64,000 nt of DNA from Streptomyces sp. Alt3 (GCF_030719215.1 NZ_CP120983.1:5022001-5086000), one strand, 5' to 3'. Shown: positions 34,657 to 44,371, counted from the first letter of the stretch. Program-made: numbers and translations. Notes: generated by a model from the sequence alone, not told the origin.

Positions 34657-35301
34657 ATGAGCACTGAACCACCGCCTCCGCCGCCCGACGACGACCCCTT
34701 CTCGAAGAGGCCGCCGCAGGGGCCTCCGAGCGGTTCGCCCTACGACAGCGGGCCGCCTCCGCCCCCGCCGCCGAACGACCCGTACGGCGGCGGCGGTCCC
34801 TACGGCGGTGCCGATCCGCTGGCCGGCATGCCGCCGCTCGCCGAACCGGGCAAGCGGATCCTGGCGCGGCTGATCGACTTCCTCATCATCTCGATCCCGC
34901 TGTATCTGATCTCGCTGCCCTTCGGCGGGGCGGTCGACGTCTCGGACGACGGCAACGACGACTTCGGCAACGCGGTGGGCAACGCCTACACAGGGCACCA
35001 GCTCGTCTGGTCGCTGATCGGCCTGGTGGTGTACGTCGCCTACGACACGTACTTCACCCACAAGGACGGCCGGACTCCGGGCAAGCGGCTGCTGAAGATG
35101 CGCGTCGCGATGCTCAACGACGGCTCGGTCCCCGACACGAGCTCCTCGCTGATGCGTGCCGTCGTGCTCTGGCTCCCGGCGCTGCTGTGCTGCCCGTGCC
35201 TGTGGTGGCTCATCAACATCGTGCTGATGTTCACCGACAAGCCCTACCGGCAGGGCCTGCAGGACAAGGCGGGCAAGACCGTGGTCGTCACCGTCCCGTG
35301 A
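34657..35301 (+). CDS. RDD-family membrane protein
   Basis: A 214-residue protein with a Pro/Gly-rich N terminus (about 65 residues). An RDD domain follows: GKRILARLIDFLIISIPLYLI, GRTPGKRLLKMRVAML, LMFTDKPYRQGLQDKAGKTVVV. It has three membrane segments and is related to the preceding gene. The linked pair is probably co-expressed. The biochemical role of the family is not settled. Confidence 0.9.
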   Translation: MSTEPPPPPPDDDPFSKRPPQGPPSGSPYDSGPPPPPPPNDPYGGGGPYGGADPLAGMPPLAEPGKRILARLIDFLIISIPLYLISLPFGGAVDVSDDGNDDFGNAVGNAYTGHQLVWSLIGLVVYVAYDTYFTHKDGRTPGKRLLKMRVAMLNDGSVPDTSSSLMRAVVLWLPALLCCPCLWWLINIVLMFTDKPYRQGLQDKAGKTVVVTVP

Positions 35302-35312
35302 GCGGCGGGTGT

Positions 35313-35603
35313 TCAGCGGCGCAGCGAGTGCTCACCGACCTGCCGGCGCTGAGCGGCGGCGATCTCGATGTCCTCGATCGTGCGGTGCGTACGGGCGGCG
35401 GTGGGCGGCGGCGTCGCCTCCCGGACCGTCCTCGTGCGGGCCGGCAGGGCCACGGCCACCAGCAGGCCGAGCACCATCGCGGCGGTCCCCACGGCGGCGA
35501 CACCGATGCCGGACTCCGTGCGGAACAGCAGCAGCATGGCGAGGGCGGAGAAGACGACGGTGGCCGAACCGTAGGAGAACTGTGCGGCAGTCGGACGCGG
35601 CAT
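35313..35603 (-). CDS. Small two-span membrane protein
   Basis: A 96-residue hypothetical protein with two hydrophobic segments (YGSATVVFSALAMLLLF and GIGVAAVGTAAMVLGLLVAVAL). A basic cytoplasmic tail (RTHRTIEDIEIAAAQRRQVGE) follows. ATG at 35603. It converges on the RDD gene with an 11-nt gap. No function can be assigned. Confidence 0.78.
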   Translation of the reverse strand: MPRPTAAQFSYGSATVVFSALAMLLLFRTESGIGVAAVGTAAMVLGLLVAVALPARTRTVREATPPPTAARTHRTIEDIEIAAAQRRQVGEHSLRR

Positions 35604-35984
35604 GGCGGTATCCGTCCTCGGGGTGTCGGATAGGGAGGTCTCTCAACACGTTCGCACTGTCAATCGACTCTACGACGGTGGATGCCCGTGGGGAACCGGT
35701 AGTAAGCGTGGCCTAACCCACGGTGCCGGTGCACGGGGGGCGCACTGAGTCACGCTCCTGCCGACGAGGGTTTCGGACGCGCCGGTTGACAGATCGAGGG
35801 TCCCGCGGCCCCGTCCGGATACCGGAAGAGGACTCCCGCATAGTGCACTTGGTGTGTGCAAGTCAAGGTCTGTCTTTTCTCTCATAACTCCGATCAAATG
35901 TCGTCACTTGTGACGCGTTGAACGCGCGCGGCCCCGTAATCACCCCCTGGCCGCGGACGCGAACGCCGGGGAGGACTGCATCAA
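35604..35984. promoter_or_regulatory. Divergent control region of small membrane protein and M6 protease, with palindrome
   Basis: 380 nt without a gene. CGTCACTTGTGACG at 35902-35915 is a 6-bp perfect inverted repeat around TT. ACTTG...CAAGT occurs near 35850-35866. These are plausible operators for the secreted protease. GGGGAGG near 35969 is the protease ribosome binding site. Confidence 0.5.
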
Positions 35985-38384
35985 GTGACCACTCAGAGAC
36001 GGGCGCTGCGCGCAACCGCCGTAGCCGTGTGCCTGGCCGCCACCGCCGCGACGGCCTCAGCCTTCGCCACGGCGCAGGCGGACGACAGGGCGCCGGCATC
36101 CGGCGCCACCACCGTGGACCGGCGCGACCCCGCACCGGTCAAGGCCCACGAGCACGACCTGGAAGGCCCCTTCAGCAAGGAGCAGGACGCCCAGCGGCAG
36201 GCCGCGCTGGAGCAGGTCCTGTCCGGCGACAAGAAGGTGACCGCCAGGGACGGCTCCAAGGTCGTCAAGCTCGGCAAGAGCAAGTACGTCGAGCTCGGCC
36301 GGGAGAAGACCGACAAGATCTTCACCATCCTCGTGGAGTTCGGCGACCAGGTCGACGACACCACGATGTTCGACCCCGACGGCGACGGCCCGAAGCCCCC
36401 GGTCAAGAAGTACGGCGGCACGCCCGGCCCGCTGCACAACGAGATAGCCGAGCCGGACCCGGCGAAGGACAACAGCACCGCCTGGCAGGCCGACTACGAC
36501 CAGGCCCACTTCCAGGACCTCTACTTCGGTGAGGGCAAGGGCAAGGAATCGCTCAAGACGTACTACGAGAAGACGTCCTCCGGGCGCTACTCCGTCGACG
36601 GCGAGGTCTCCGACTGGGTCAAGGTCCCCTACAACGAGGCCCGTTACGGCTCGAACTACTGCGGTTCGACCAACTGCGCCAACGTCTGGGACGCGGTCCG
36701 CGACGGGGTCAACGCCTGGGTCGCCGACCAGAAGGCCAAGGGCCGCACGCAGGACCAGATCAAGGCCGACCTGGCGCAGTACGACCAGTGGGACCGCTAC
36801 GACTTCGACGGCGACGGCGACTTCAACGAGCCCGACGGCTACATCGACCACTTCCAGCTGGTCCACGCCGGCGAGGACGAGTCCGCGGGCGGCGGCGCCG
36901 AGGGCACCAACGCCATCTGGGCGCACCGCTGGTACGCCTACGGCACCAACGCCGGTGCGACGGGCCCCACGGGCAACAAGGCCGGCGGCGCCGAGATCGG
37001 CGACACGGGCATCTGGGTCGGTGACTACACCGCGCAGCCCGAGAACGGCGGCCTGGGCGTCTTCGCCCACGAGTACGCCCACGACCTCGGCCTCCCGGAC
37101 CTGTACGACACCTCCGGCGGCGGCGAGAACTCGGTCGGTTTCTGGTCGCTGATGTCGGCGGGCTCCTGGCTCGGCACCGGCAAGGGCGAGATCGGCAACC
37201 TCCCCGGCGACATGACCGCCTGGGACAAGCTGCAGCTCGGCTGGCTCGACTACGACACGGCGAAGGCCGCGACGAAGTCGACGCACAAGCTGGGTGTCTC
37301 GGAGTACAACACCAAGGACAAGCAGGCGCTCGTCGTCGAGCTGCCCGAGAAGGAAGTCACCACCACCGTCACGAAGCCCGCGCAGGGCTCGAAGCAGTGG
37401 TGGAGCGACATGGGCGACGACCTGTCGAACACCCTGACGCGCCCGGTCGACCTGACCGGAATGACGTCCGCGTCGCTGGACCTGTCCGGCTGGTACGACA
37501 TCGAGGCCGACTACGACTACCTCTACACCGAGGTCTCGGACAACGGCGGCACCAGCTGGACCGCGCTCGACGGCACGGCGGACGGCAAGGCCATCCCGCG
37601 TGACGCCAGCGACAAGCCGGCCCTGACCGACGTCTCCGGCGCCGTCAAGAAGCTCTCGTACCCGCTGAACGCCTACGCGGGCAAGAAGATCGACCTGCGC
37701 TTCCGCTACCAGACGGACGGCGGCGCGGGCGGCAAGGGCTTCACCGCCGACGCCATCACCGTCACCGCCGACGGCGCCGTCCTCTTCGCGGACGACGCGG
37801 AGGGCGACGACAACGGCTGGACCGCCAAGGGCTTCTCGCGGATCGGTGAGTCGTTCACCAACGACTACCCGCAGTACTACATCGCCGAGAACCGCCAGTA
37901 CGTCTCGTACGACAAGACCCTCGAGGTCGGCCCGTACAACTTCGGCTTCACCACCACCCGTCCGGACTGGGTCGAGCACTACTCGTACCAGAACGGCCTG
38001 ATGGTGTGGCTCTGGGACACCTCCCAGAAGGACAACAACACGTCCGTGCACCCCGGGCAGGGCCTGATCCTGCCGGTGGACTCGCACGCCAAGCCGCTGA
38101 AGTGGACGAACGGCTCGCTCCTGCGCAACAAGATCCAGCCCTTCGACGCGCCGTTCAGCTGGTACCCGAACAAGGGCTTCACGCTGCACAACGCGGACGT
38201 CCCGCTGAAGATCAAGCCGTCGCTGGGCGTCCCGGTCTTCGACGACCGCAAGGGCACCTACTGGTACGAGGAAAACCCGACAGGAAGTGTCAAGGTTTCT
38301 GACACCAACACCCGGATCACCATCGTCAACGAGCCCCTCAGCGGCTCGACGATGACCGTGAAGGTCGGGCCCTCGGGCAAGTAG
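35985..38384 (+). CDS. Secreted M6-family metalloprotease (immune inhibitor A type)
   Basis: A 799-residue secreted zinc protease. A signal peptide (RALRATAVAVCLAATAATASAFATAQA) is followed by a propeptide of about 90 residues. The catalytic domain has zinc motif HEYAHDLGLPD (HExxH at residues 362-366). C-terminal beta-rich domains follow (VDLTGMTSASLDLSGWYDIEADYDY, and an immune-inhibitor-like VEHYSYQNGLMVWLWD). GTG start at 35985. Secreted proteases of this kind are produced in late growth in Streptomyces by general knowledge. A stem-loop follows. Confidence 0.94.
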   Translation: MTTQRRALRATAVAVCLAATAATASAFATAQADDRAPASGATTVDRRDPAPVKAHEHDLEGPFSKEQDAQRQAALEQVLSGDKKVTARDGSKVVKLGKSKYVELGREKTDKIFTILVEFGDQVDDTTMFDPDGDGPKPPVKKYGGTPGPLHNEIAEPDPAKDNSTAWQADYDQAHFQDLYFGEGKGKESLKTYYEKTSSGRYSVDGEVSDWVKVPYNEARYGSNYCGSTNCANVWDAVRDGVNAWVADQKAKGRTQDQIKADLAQYDQWDRYDFDGDGDFNEPDGYIDHFQLVHAGEDESAGGGAEGTNAIWAHRWYAYGTNAGATGPTGNKAGGAEIGDTGIWVGDYTAQPENGGLGVFAHEYAHDLGLPDLYDTSGGGENSVGFWSLMSAGSWLGTGKGEIGNLPGDMTAWDKLQLGWLDYDTAKAATKSTHKLGVSEYNTKDKQALVVELPEKEVTTTVTKPAQGSKQWWSDMGDDLSNTLTRPVDLTGMTSASLDLSGWYDIEADYDYLYTEVSDNGGTSWTALDGTADGKAIPRDASDKPALTDVSGAVKKLSYPLNAYAGKKIDLRFRYQTDGGAGGKGFTADAITVTADGAVLFADDAEGDDNGWTAKGFSRIGESFTNDYPQYYIAENRQYVSYDKTLEVGPYNFGFTTTRPDWVEHYSYQNGLMVWLWDTSQKDNNTSVHPGQGLILPVDSHAKPLKWTNGSLLRNKIQPFDAPFSWYPNKGFTLHNADVPLKIKPSLGVPVFDDRKGTYWYEENPTGSVKVSDTNTRITIVNEPLSGSTMTVKVGPSGK

Positions 38385-38409
38385 TCGACAAAGCGCCAGG
38401 TCACAGCAT

Positions 38410-38445
38410 GATCGGCCGTCGCCCTCTAGCGGGCGGCGGCCGATC
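38410..38445 (+). terminator. Stem-loop terminator after M6 protease
   Basis: 15-bp stem with one G-U pair, arms 38410-38424 and 38431-38445, with the loop TCTAGC. It lies 25 nt after the protease stop. Confidence 0.8.
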
Positions 38446-38507
38446 GTGTTTAGGTGCGTCCTACCGAATCCTTATTGACACGAAGTCTTACGGGGGGAGC
38501 GCGAAGC

Positions 38508-38852
38508 ATGGCAGGCGGAGGTTTCTGCAGGTTGCCCAACGGCACCGTGGTGGTGGCACTGACCCTGAACGGCCCGGCGGCCGGACCGGGCCCCGGAGAA
38601 CAGGTGCGGGTGCTCGTGCACGCCGCGAACCGGGCGCGCGCCCTGACCAGGCTGCGCAACCTCGGAATGCGTGCCGTCTACCTCCGGGGCAACGCCCAGC
38701 CGCCGACCCCGGACGAGGTCACGGCGGTCCTGCACCACCCGGACGGGCTGCTCTGGCGCACCGCGCCCCAGACCGGCCAGGAGCTCTGGCACCCGATACG
38801 GGCGCTGCTGGGTTCCGCCGGATACGCCGGACCCGCCCGCCCGGCGGCCTGA
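38508..38852 (+). CDS. Conserved hypothetical protein, 114 residues
   Basis: Starts MAGGGFCRLPNGTVVVALTLNG and contains a VRVLVHAANRARALTRLRNLGMRAVYLRGNAQPPTPDEV core (positions about 30-72), then WRTAPQTGQELWHPIRALLG. I recognise the type from Streptomyces genomes but know no function. ATG at 38508 is preceded by GGGGGGAGC. It converges on pncA. Confidence 0.8.
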   Translation: MAGGGFCRLPNGTVVVALTLNGPAAGPGPGEQVRVLVHAANRARALTRLRNLGMRAVYLRGNAQPPTPDEVTAVLHHPDGLLWRTAPQTGQELWHPIRALLGSAGYAGPARPAA

Positions 38853-38904
38853 GCGCGCCCGGCACGGGGCGGACCGGCCGGCCCCGCGACCCAGGCCCGC
38901 GGGA

Positions 38905-39489
38905 TCAGACGACCGGCTTGCCCGACAGCTCCACGCCCGCGGTGCGCAGCTCCTCGAGAGCCCGCGCCGTGGTCCCCTCGGCGACTCCGGCCGTCAGGGC
39001 CAGCAGCACGTGCGTGGCGAAACCCTCACGGGCGGCGTCCAGCGCGGTGGCCCGCACACAGTGGTCCGTCGCGATGCCCACGACGTCGACCGCGGTGACG
39101 GACCGGTCCCGCAGCCACTGGGCGAGCCCGGTGCCGTTCTCGTCGACGCCCTCGAAACCGCTGTACGCCGCGGTGTACGCGCCCTTGTCGAAGACGCTGT
39201 CGATCGCCCCGGAGGCGACGGCGGGGGCGAAATTGGGGTGGAAGCCCACACCCTCCGTGCCGGCGACGCAGTGCGGCGGCCAGGAGCGCTCGAAGTCGGG
39301 AGCGGCGGAGAAGTGGTCACCGGGATCGATGTGGTGGTCCCGGGTGGCCACGACATGGCTGTAGCCGGGCTGGGCCTCGCCGATCAGGTCGGTGATGGCG
39401 GCGGCGACATCTGCGCCGCCCGCCACCGCGAGGCTGCCGCCCTCGCAGAAGTCGTTCTGAACGTCGACGACGATCAAGGCGCGATGCAT
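38905..39489 (-). CDS. pncA: Nicotinamidase
   Basis: Hydrolyses nicotinamide to nicotinate for NAD salvage. A 194-residue isochorismatase-fold enzyme. The catalytic triad is visible: Asp in VVDVQNDF, Lys in DKGAYTAAYSGFEG, and Cys in GIATDHCVRATALDA. The metal site has the Asp-His-His pattern in RDHHIDPGDHFS. It precedes pncB on the same strand when read in transcription order from the right, 230 nt apart, and the two enzymes act in sequence. Confidence 0.94.
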   Translation of the reverse strand: MHRALIVVDVQNDFCEGGSLAVAGGADVAAAITDLIGEAQPGYSHVVATRDHHIDPGDHFSAAPDFERSWPPHCVAGTEGVGFHPNFAPAVASGAIDSVFDKGAYTAAYSGFEGVDENGTGLAQWLRDRSVTAVDVVGIATDHCVRATALDAAREGFATHVLLALTAGVAEGTTARALEELRTAGVELSGKPVV

Positions 39490-39722
39490 GACGGTTGTCC
39501 TTCGATGGGGGTTCGGCGTGTTCCGCGGACCGGTGCGGTGGGGATGCCACCGAGCCTAGAGACTCGGCGCACCCGGCGGGAGGGGGTGCACGCATCGGCT
39601 CTCCCCCCCGACACGCCCGACGGTGCGGCGCCGGTTCCGGGGAGCACGCGCGGGCGGGCTCCCCGGAACCGGACCGGCGCCCGGGGACGGGGCGGGCAGG
39701 TCCCACGTGTACCCCGAGGGCC

Positions 39723-41051
39723 TCAGGCGTACTCCGTCGGCAGCACCGGCTCCCCGCGCGACAGCTGCATCGCCGACATCGGGAGCCCGGCGCGTGCCGC
39801 GCTGTGGCGTTCCCGCGCGGCCTCCAGCGGCTCCCGGGCGACGACCTCGCCGCCCCTGACCAGTTCCACCAGGAGCTGCTGGTCCGCCAGCTCCGCCGGG
39901 ACGTCACCGGTGCCGATCACCTCGGCCTCCGCGACCCCGTACTCGTCCAGCCGGCGAGCCGCCCACTTGCGGCCGCCCCTCGACGACTTCGCTCCCAGCG
40001 ACTTCTTCACCACCGGCAGCAGCGGATCGGCCGGATCGGCGGATCGCGCACGCGCCACCAGCTTGTAGACCATGGAGCACGTCGGGTGCCCGCTCCCGGT
40101 CACCAGCTGGGTGCCCACCCCGTACGCGTCGACCGGGGCGGCGGCCAGCGAGGCGATCGCGTACTCGTCCAGGTCGGACGTCACCACGATCTTCGTCTCC
40201 GTGGCGCCCAGCTCGTCCAGCTGCTGCCGCACCCGGTGGGCGACGAGCAGCAGGTCGCCCGAGTCGATGCGTACGGCCCCCAGCTCCGGTCCCGCGATCT
40301 CCACCGCCGTACGGACCGCCTCGGTCACGTCGTAGGTGTCGACCAGCAGCGAGGTCCCGCGGCCCAGCGAGTCCACCTGGGCCTGGAACGCGTCCCGCTC
40401 GCTGTCGTGCAGCAGGGTGAAGGCGTGCGCGCTCGTCCCGACCGTCGGGATGTTGTAGCGGAAGCCCGCGGCGAGGTCCGAGGTGGTGTGGAAGCCGCCG
40501 ACGTACGCCGCGCGGGCCGACGCCACCGCCGACAGCTCGTGCGTGCGCCGGGCGCCCATCTCGATGAGCCGGCGCCCGCCCGCGGCGGCCGACATCCGGG
40601 ACGCGGCGGCGGCGATCGCCGAGTCGTGGTTCAGGATCGACAGGATCACGGTCTCCAGCAGCACGCACTCGGCGAAGGAGCCCTCGACCCGCAGCAGCGG
40701 CGAGCCCGGGAAGTAGACCTCGCCCTCCGGGTAGCCCCAGATGTCGCCGCTGAAGCGGTAGTCCGCCAGCCAGTCGACGGTGGAGGCGTCCACGATGTTC
40801 TGGTCGCGCAGGAAGGCGAGCATCTCGTCGTCGAAGTGGAAGTTCTCCACCGCGTCCAGCACGCGCCCGGTGCCCGCGACGACGCCGTAGCGCCGCCCCT
40901 CGGGCAGTCGGCGCGTGAAGGCCTCGAAGACGGAGCGCCGGTCCGCGGTGCCGGCCTTCAGTGCGGCCTGCACCATCGTGAGCTCGTACTGGTCGGTGAA
41001 GAGCGCGGTCGACGGCACACCGACCCGTCGCCCAAGGTCCGCTGAGTTCAT
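39723..41051 (-). CDS. pncB: Nicotinate phosphoribosyltransferase
   Basis: Forms nicotinate mononucleotide from nicotinate and PRPP, the step after PncA. It is 442 residues. TDQYELTMVQAAL at the N terminus, FEAFTRRLPEGRRYGVVAGTGR, and the phosphoribosyl-binding DSGDLLLVAHRVRQQLDELGATETKIVVTSDLDEY region are typical. ATG at 41051. It is divergent from clpS with an 88-nt gap. Confidence 0.95.
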   Translation of the reverse strand: MNSADLGRRVGVPSTALFTDQYELTMVQAALKAGTADRRSVFEAFTRRLPEGRRYGVVAGTGRVLDAVENFHFDDEMLAFLRDQNIVDASTVDWLADYRFSGDIWGYPEGEVYFPGSPLLRVEGSFAECVLLETVILSILNHDSAIAAAASRMSAAAGGRRLIEMGARRTHELSAVASARAAYVGGFHTTSDLAAGFRYNIPTVGTSAHAFTLLHDSERDAFQAQVDSLGRGTSLLVDTYDVTEAVRTAVEIAGPELGAVRIDSGDLLLVAHRVRQQLDELGATETKIVVTSDLDEYAIASLAAAPVDAYGVGTQLVTGSGHPTCSMVYKLVARARSADPADPLLPVVKKSLGAKSSRGGRKWAARRLDEYGVAEAEVIGTGDVPAELADQQLLVELVRGGEVVAREPLEAARERHSAARAGLPMSAMQLSRGEPVLPTEYA

Positions 41052-41139
41052 GCCGGGGATGCTACTCCCTATTCGTCAAAGTGACGAGATGGGGGCGCCG
41101 TTTGTGCGCGGGCCCCCCTCTGGTGGCAGCATGGGGTAG

Positions 41140-41448
41140 GTGAGCGTTGCTTCCCCCGTAGAGATCGAACGTCCCGAATCGGCCGAGGAGACCTTCGCCG
41201 TCCCTGAGCCCGATGTCCCGTGGGTGACGCTGGTGCACAACGACCCGGTCAACCTCATGAGCTATGTGACGTATGTCTTCCAGGCCTACTTCGGCTACTC
41301 CAAGGACAAGGCGCACAAGCTGATGCTCGACGTCCACCAGAAGGGCCGCGCCGTCGTCTCCAGCGGCAGCCGCGAGGAGATGGAACGCGACGTCCAGGCC
41401 ATGCACGGATACGGGCTCTGGGCCACCCTGACCCAGGACCGCAACTGA
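41140..41448 (+). CDS. clpS: ATP-dependent Clp protease adaptor ClpS
   Basis: A 102-residue adaptor that delivers N-degron substrates to ClpAP or ClpC1. The core is PWVTLVHNDPVNLMSYV, with Asn/Asp of the N-degron pocket, then VFQAYFGYSKDKAHKLMLDVHQKGRAVVSSG and ERDVQAMHGYGLWATL. GTG start at 41140. It is followed 47 nt on by a DUF2017 gene, its usual partner in actinobacteria. Confidence 0.95.
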   Translation: MSVASPVEIERPESAEETFAVPEPDVPWVTLVHNDPVNLMSYVTYVFQAYFGYSKDKAHKLMLDVHQKGRAVVSSGSREEMERDVQAMHGYGLWATLTQDRN

Positions 41449-41495
41449 CCCACCCACCACCGCTGCCCTCCGTCCGACCCACCATCGGAGAATTC

Positions 41496-42083
41496 ATGGC
41501 CGGCCACTTCGAGGCCACCCCAGGCGGCGGCGCGTCCGTCGCCCTCGACGAGGTCGAGGTCGCGATCCTGCGCTCCCTCGCCGTCCAGCTGCTCGAACTG
41601 ATCGGCCCGGGCACCGAACCCGCCGAGGGCGAGGACCCGCTCGCCGCGCTCTTCGCGGAAGGGCCGAGCGAACCGCCCTCCGACCCGGCCCTGGCCCGGC
41701 TCTTCCCCGAGGCGTACGGCGACGCGGACAAGGAGCTGCGTGAGGCGTCCGCCGAGTTCCGCCGCTTCACCGAGAACGACCTGCGCACGCGCAAGCGCGA
41801 GGACGCCCTCGCCGTCGTGCGGTCGCTCGACGCGCTCGCGCCCGTACCCGAAGACGGCGCGGTGCTCTCCCTCGCCGCCGACGAGTGCCGCCACTGGCTG
41901 GGCTCCCTCAACGACCTCCGGCTCACCATCGGCACCCGCCTCGAGGTGTCCGACGAGGACGAGGGCCAGGACGGATCGCTCTACCGGCTCCCGGACAGCG
42001 ACCCCCGCAAACCCATGGTCATGGCCTATCTCTGGCTCGGCGCGCTCCAGGAAACCCTCATCGAAACGCTGATGCCCGACTGA
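41496..42083 (+). CDS. DUF2017 domain-containing protein
   Basis: A 195-residue acidic cytoplasmic protein of unknown function. The middle carries the family VRSLDALAPVPEDGAVLSLAADECRHWLGSLNDLRLTIGTRL pattern (not quoted fully). The C terminus is VMAYLWLGALQETLIETLM. ATG at 41496. It is consistently linked to clpS, suggesting a joint role in N-degron protease control, which is inference. Confidence 0.92.
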   Translation: MAGHFEATPGGGASVALDEVEVAILRSLAVQLLELIGPGTEPAEGEDPLAALFAEGPSEPPSDPALARLFPEAYGDADKELREASAEFRRFTENDLRTRKREDALAVVRSLDALAPVPEDGAVLSLAADECRHWLGSLNDLRLTIGTRLEVSDEDEGQDGSLYRLPDSDPRKPMVMAYLWLGALQETLIETLMPD

Positions 42084-42394
42084 GATCCCCGGGAACCACG
42101 GGCTCGCTCAACGGATGCTCAAATCCGAATAACGATCCCGTCACCTGAACGGCGTTCTTTGCAGCGCCTGGAAACGCTTGTCCGCTTTTTCCTGTGGTGT
42201 GCGCCACATAATGTCCGTCGGGCTCGCCCGGCGGTCGTGATAAATCTTCACGACCGCCCGGGGACGCCACCCCTGTCCCCGGGGGCGCTACAAGCCGGCC
42301 GAACGCCGGCGGCACTCCATCCATATCCGGGGGGATCAGGACCTGATCCGACGCCGAGGGCGGCGCGGATCGGCGTGGAGAAAGGCGCACCACC
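42084..42394 (+). promoter_or_regulatory. Leader region of amino-acid permease with stem-loops
   Basis: 311 nt without a gene. A perfect 11-bp stem at 42230-42240 and 42248-42258 (loop TAAATCT) is followed by further GC-rich dyads at about 42280-42325. The first may end the clpS transcript. The set may form a structured leader for the permease. GGAGAAAGG precedes the ATG. Confidence 0.45.
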
Positions 42395-43825
42395 ATGACA
42401 TCGGCGCAGGTCGACAACGGACAGGCGGACGGCCCGAAGGCCGTCGACGCCCCGGCGGGCGAGGGCTACCAGCGTGGCCTGGGAGCCCGTCAGATCCAGA
42501 TGATCGCCATCGGCGGAGCCATCGGCACAGGACTCTTCCTCGGCGCGGGCAAGGCCATCGACAGGGCCGGGCCCAGCCTCATCCTCGCCTACGCCATCGC
42601 GGGCCTGGTCATCTTCTTCATCATGCGCGCCCTGGGCGAACTCCTCATGTACCGCCCGGTGTCCGGCTCCTTCTCGGAGTACGCCCGCGAATTCCTCGGC
42701 CCCTTCTTCGGATTCGTGACCGGATGGACGTACTGGCTCTTCTGGGTCGTCACCGGAATCACCGAAGTCACCGCGGCCGCCACCTATATGACGTACTGGT
42801 GGAATATCCCGCAATGGCTGTCCGCGCTGGTCTTCACCGTCATTCTCTACGGTGCCAACCTGATCTCGGTGAAGCTCTTCGGCGAGCTCGAGTTCTGGTT
42901 CTCCATGGTCAAGGTCACCGCGATCATCGGCATGATCCTCATCTGTGCCGGCGTGCTCACCGTCGGCTTCTCCGACGCCGGTGACACCGCGACCGTCGCC
43001 AACCTGTGGAACGACGGCGGCTTCTTCCCCCAGGGCATCGGCGGCACGCTGATGACCCTCCAGATCGTGATGTTCGCGTTCCTCGCCGTCGAACTCGTCG
43101 GCGTCACCGCCGGAGAGTCCAAGGACCCCAAGACCGTCCTGCCCAAGGCCATCAACACCGTGCCGTGGCGCATCGCCGTCTTCTACGTCGGCGCGCTGAT
43201 CATGATCCTCTCGGTGGTCCCCTGGAGCACCTTCAAGCCGGGCGTCTCGCCGTTCGTCGCCGCCTTCGAGGAGATGGGCCTCGGCATCGGCGCCGCCATC
43301 GTCAACTTCGTCGTGCTCACCGCCGCGCTCTCCTCCTGCAACTCCGGCATGTACTCCACCGGCCGCATGCTCCGTGACCTCGCGATCAACGGCCAGGGCC
43401 CGAAGGCCTTCACCAAGCTGACGAAGAACGGCCTCCCGCTGGCCGGCACCACCTTCTCCGCCGCGCTGATGCTCGTCGGCGTCTGGATCAACTACCAGTG
43501 GCCCGGCGACGCGTTCAACTACGTCGTCTCCTTCGCCACCATCTCCGGCATGTGGGCCTGGATCATGATCCTCGTCTGCCAGATCCGCTTCCGCGCCAAG
43601 GCCGACCGAGGCGAACTGCCCCAGTCCAGCTTCAAGGCTCCCGGAGCCCCCTTCAGCAGCTGGTTCGCCCTCGCGTTCATCGGCCTCGTCATCGTCATGA
43701 TGGCCATCGACAAGGACGCCAGGATCTCCCTGTACTGCGCGCCGCTGTGGGGCCTCATCCTGGGCGTCTCCTACCTGGTCCTCAAGGCGCGCAACCCCGA
43801 CAACAAGGCCTTCGCCAAGCGCTGA
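42395..43825 (+). CDS. Amino-acid permease (APC superfamily)
   Basis: A 476-residue, 12-span transporter of the AAT family (GabP/AnsP-like). Diagnostic N terminus is LGARQIQMIAIGGAIGTGLFLGAGKAI, followed by RALGELLMYRPVSGSFSEYA and FGELEFWFSMVKVTAI, as in GABA/aromatic/asparagine permeases. ATG at 42395. Specificity cannot be called. A 15-bp terminator follows. Confidence 0.93.
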   Translation: MTSAQVDNGQADGPKAVDAPAGEGYQRGLGARQIQMIAIGGAIGTGLFLGAGKAIDRAGPSLILAYAIAGLVIFFIMRALGELLMYRPVSGSFSEYAREFLGPFFGFVTGWTYWLFWVVTGITEVTAAATYMTYWWNIPQWLSALVFTVILYGANLISVKLFGELEFWFSMVKVTAIIGMILICAGVLTVGFSDAGDTATVANLWNDGGFFPQGIGGTLMTLQIVMFAFLAVELVGVTAGESKDPKTVLPKAINTVPWRIAVFYVGALIMILSVVPWSTFKPGVSPFVAAFEEMGLGIGAAIVNFVVLTAALSSCNSGMYSTGRMLRDLAINGQGPKAFTKLTKNGLPLAGTTFSAALMLVGVWINYQWPGDAFNYVVSFATISGMWAWIMILVCQIRFRAKADRGELPQSSFKAPGAPFSSWFALAFIGLVIVMMAIDKDARISLYCAPLWGLILGVSYLVLKARNPDNKAFAKR

Positions 43826-43880
43826 CCCGCGCGACGGCAGCCCCAGGACACCGCCGCCCCAACGGCACTGTCCGGCATAC

Positions 43881-43917
43881 GGGCCCCCGCGTACCACTCC
43901 TCGGTACGCGGGGGCCC
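43881..43917 (+). terminator. Stem-loop terminator after amino-acid permease
   Basis: Perfect 15-bp stem, GGGCCCCCGCGTACC at 43881-43895 and its complement at 43903-43917, with a 7-nt loop. Confidence 0.85.
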
Positions 43918-43936
43918 TCTGCTTATCCTGGGCGCC

Positions 43937-44371
43937 ATGCTGACCCTTACCCAGGCGCTCTACGACCAGATCGTCGCGCACTCCCGCGCGGACCACCCCG
44001 ACGAGGCGTGCGGAGTGGTCGCCGGCCCGGCCGGAGAGGACCGCGCGGAACGCTTCGTCCCCATGCTCAACGCCGCACGCTCACCCACGTTCTACGAATT
44101 CGACTCCGCGGACCTGCTCAAGCTCTACCGCGAGATGGACGACCGCGACGAGGAGCCGGTGATCATCTACCACTCCCACACCGCGACCGAGGCCTACCCC
44201 TCCCGCACCGACCTCACGTACGCCAACGAACCCGGCGCCCACTACGTGCTGGTCTCCACCGCGGACACCGACGACGAAGGCCCCTTCCAGTTCCGGTCCT
44301 ACCGCATCGTCGACGGCGAGATCACCGAGGAAGAAGTCGAGGTCGTCGAGGCCTACCCCACCGCAGCCTGA
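43937..44371 (+). CDS. mec: JAMM/MPN metalloprotease of cysteine biosynthesis (Mec+)
   Basis: A 144-residue zinc protease that releases cysteine from the CysO-cysteine adduct (established for the M. tuberculosis homologue). The JAMM motif is complete: Glu near the N terminus (HPDEACGVVAG), then HSHTATEAYPSRTD. ATG at 43937. It belongs with cysO and cysM downstream, though a leader peptide gene lies between. Confidence 0.92.
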   Translation: MLTLTQALYDQIVAHSRADHPDEACGVVAGPAGEDRAERFVPMLNAARSPTFYEFDSADLLKLYREMDDRDEEPVIIYHSHTATEAYPSRTDLTYANEPGAHYVLVSTADTDDEGPFQFRSYRIVDGEITEEEVEVVEAYPTAA

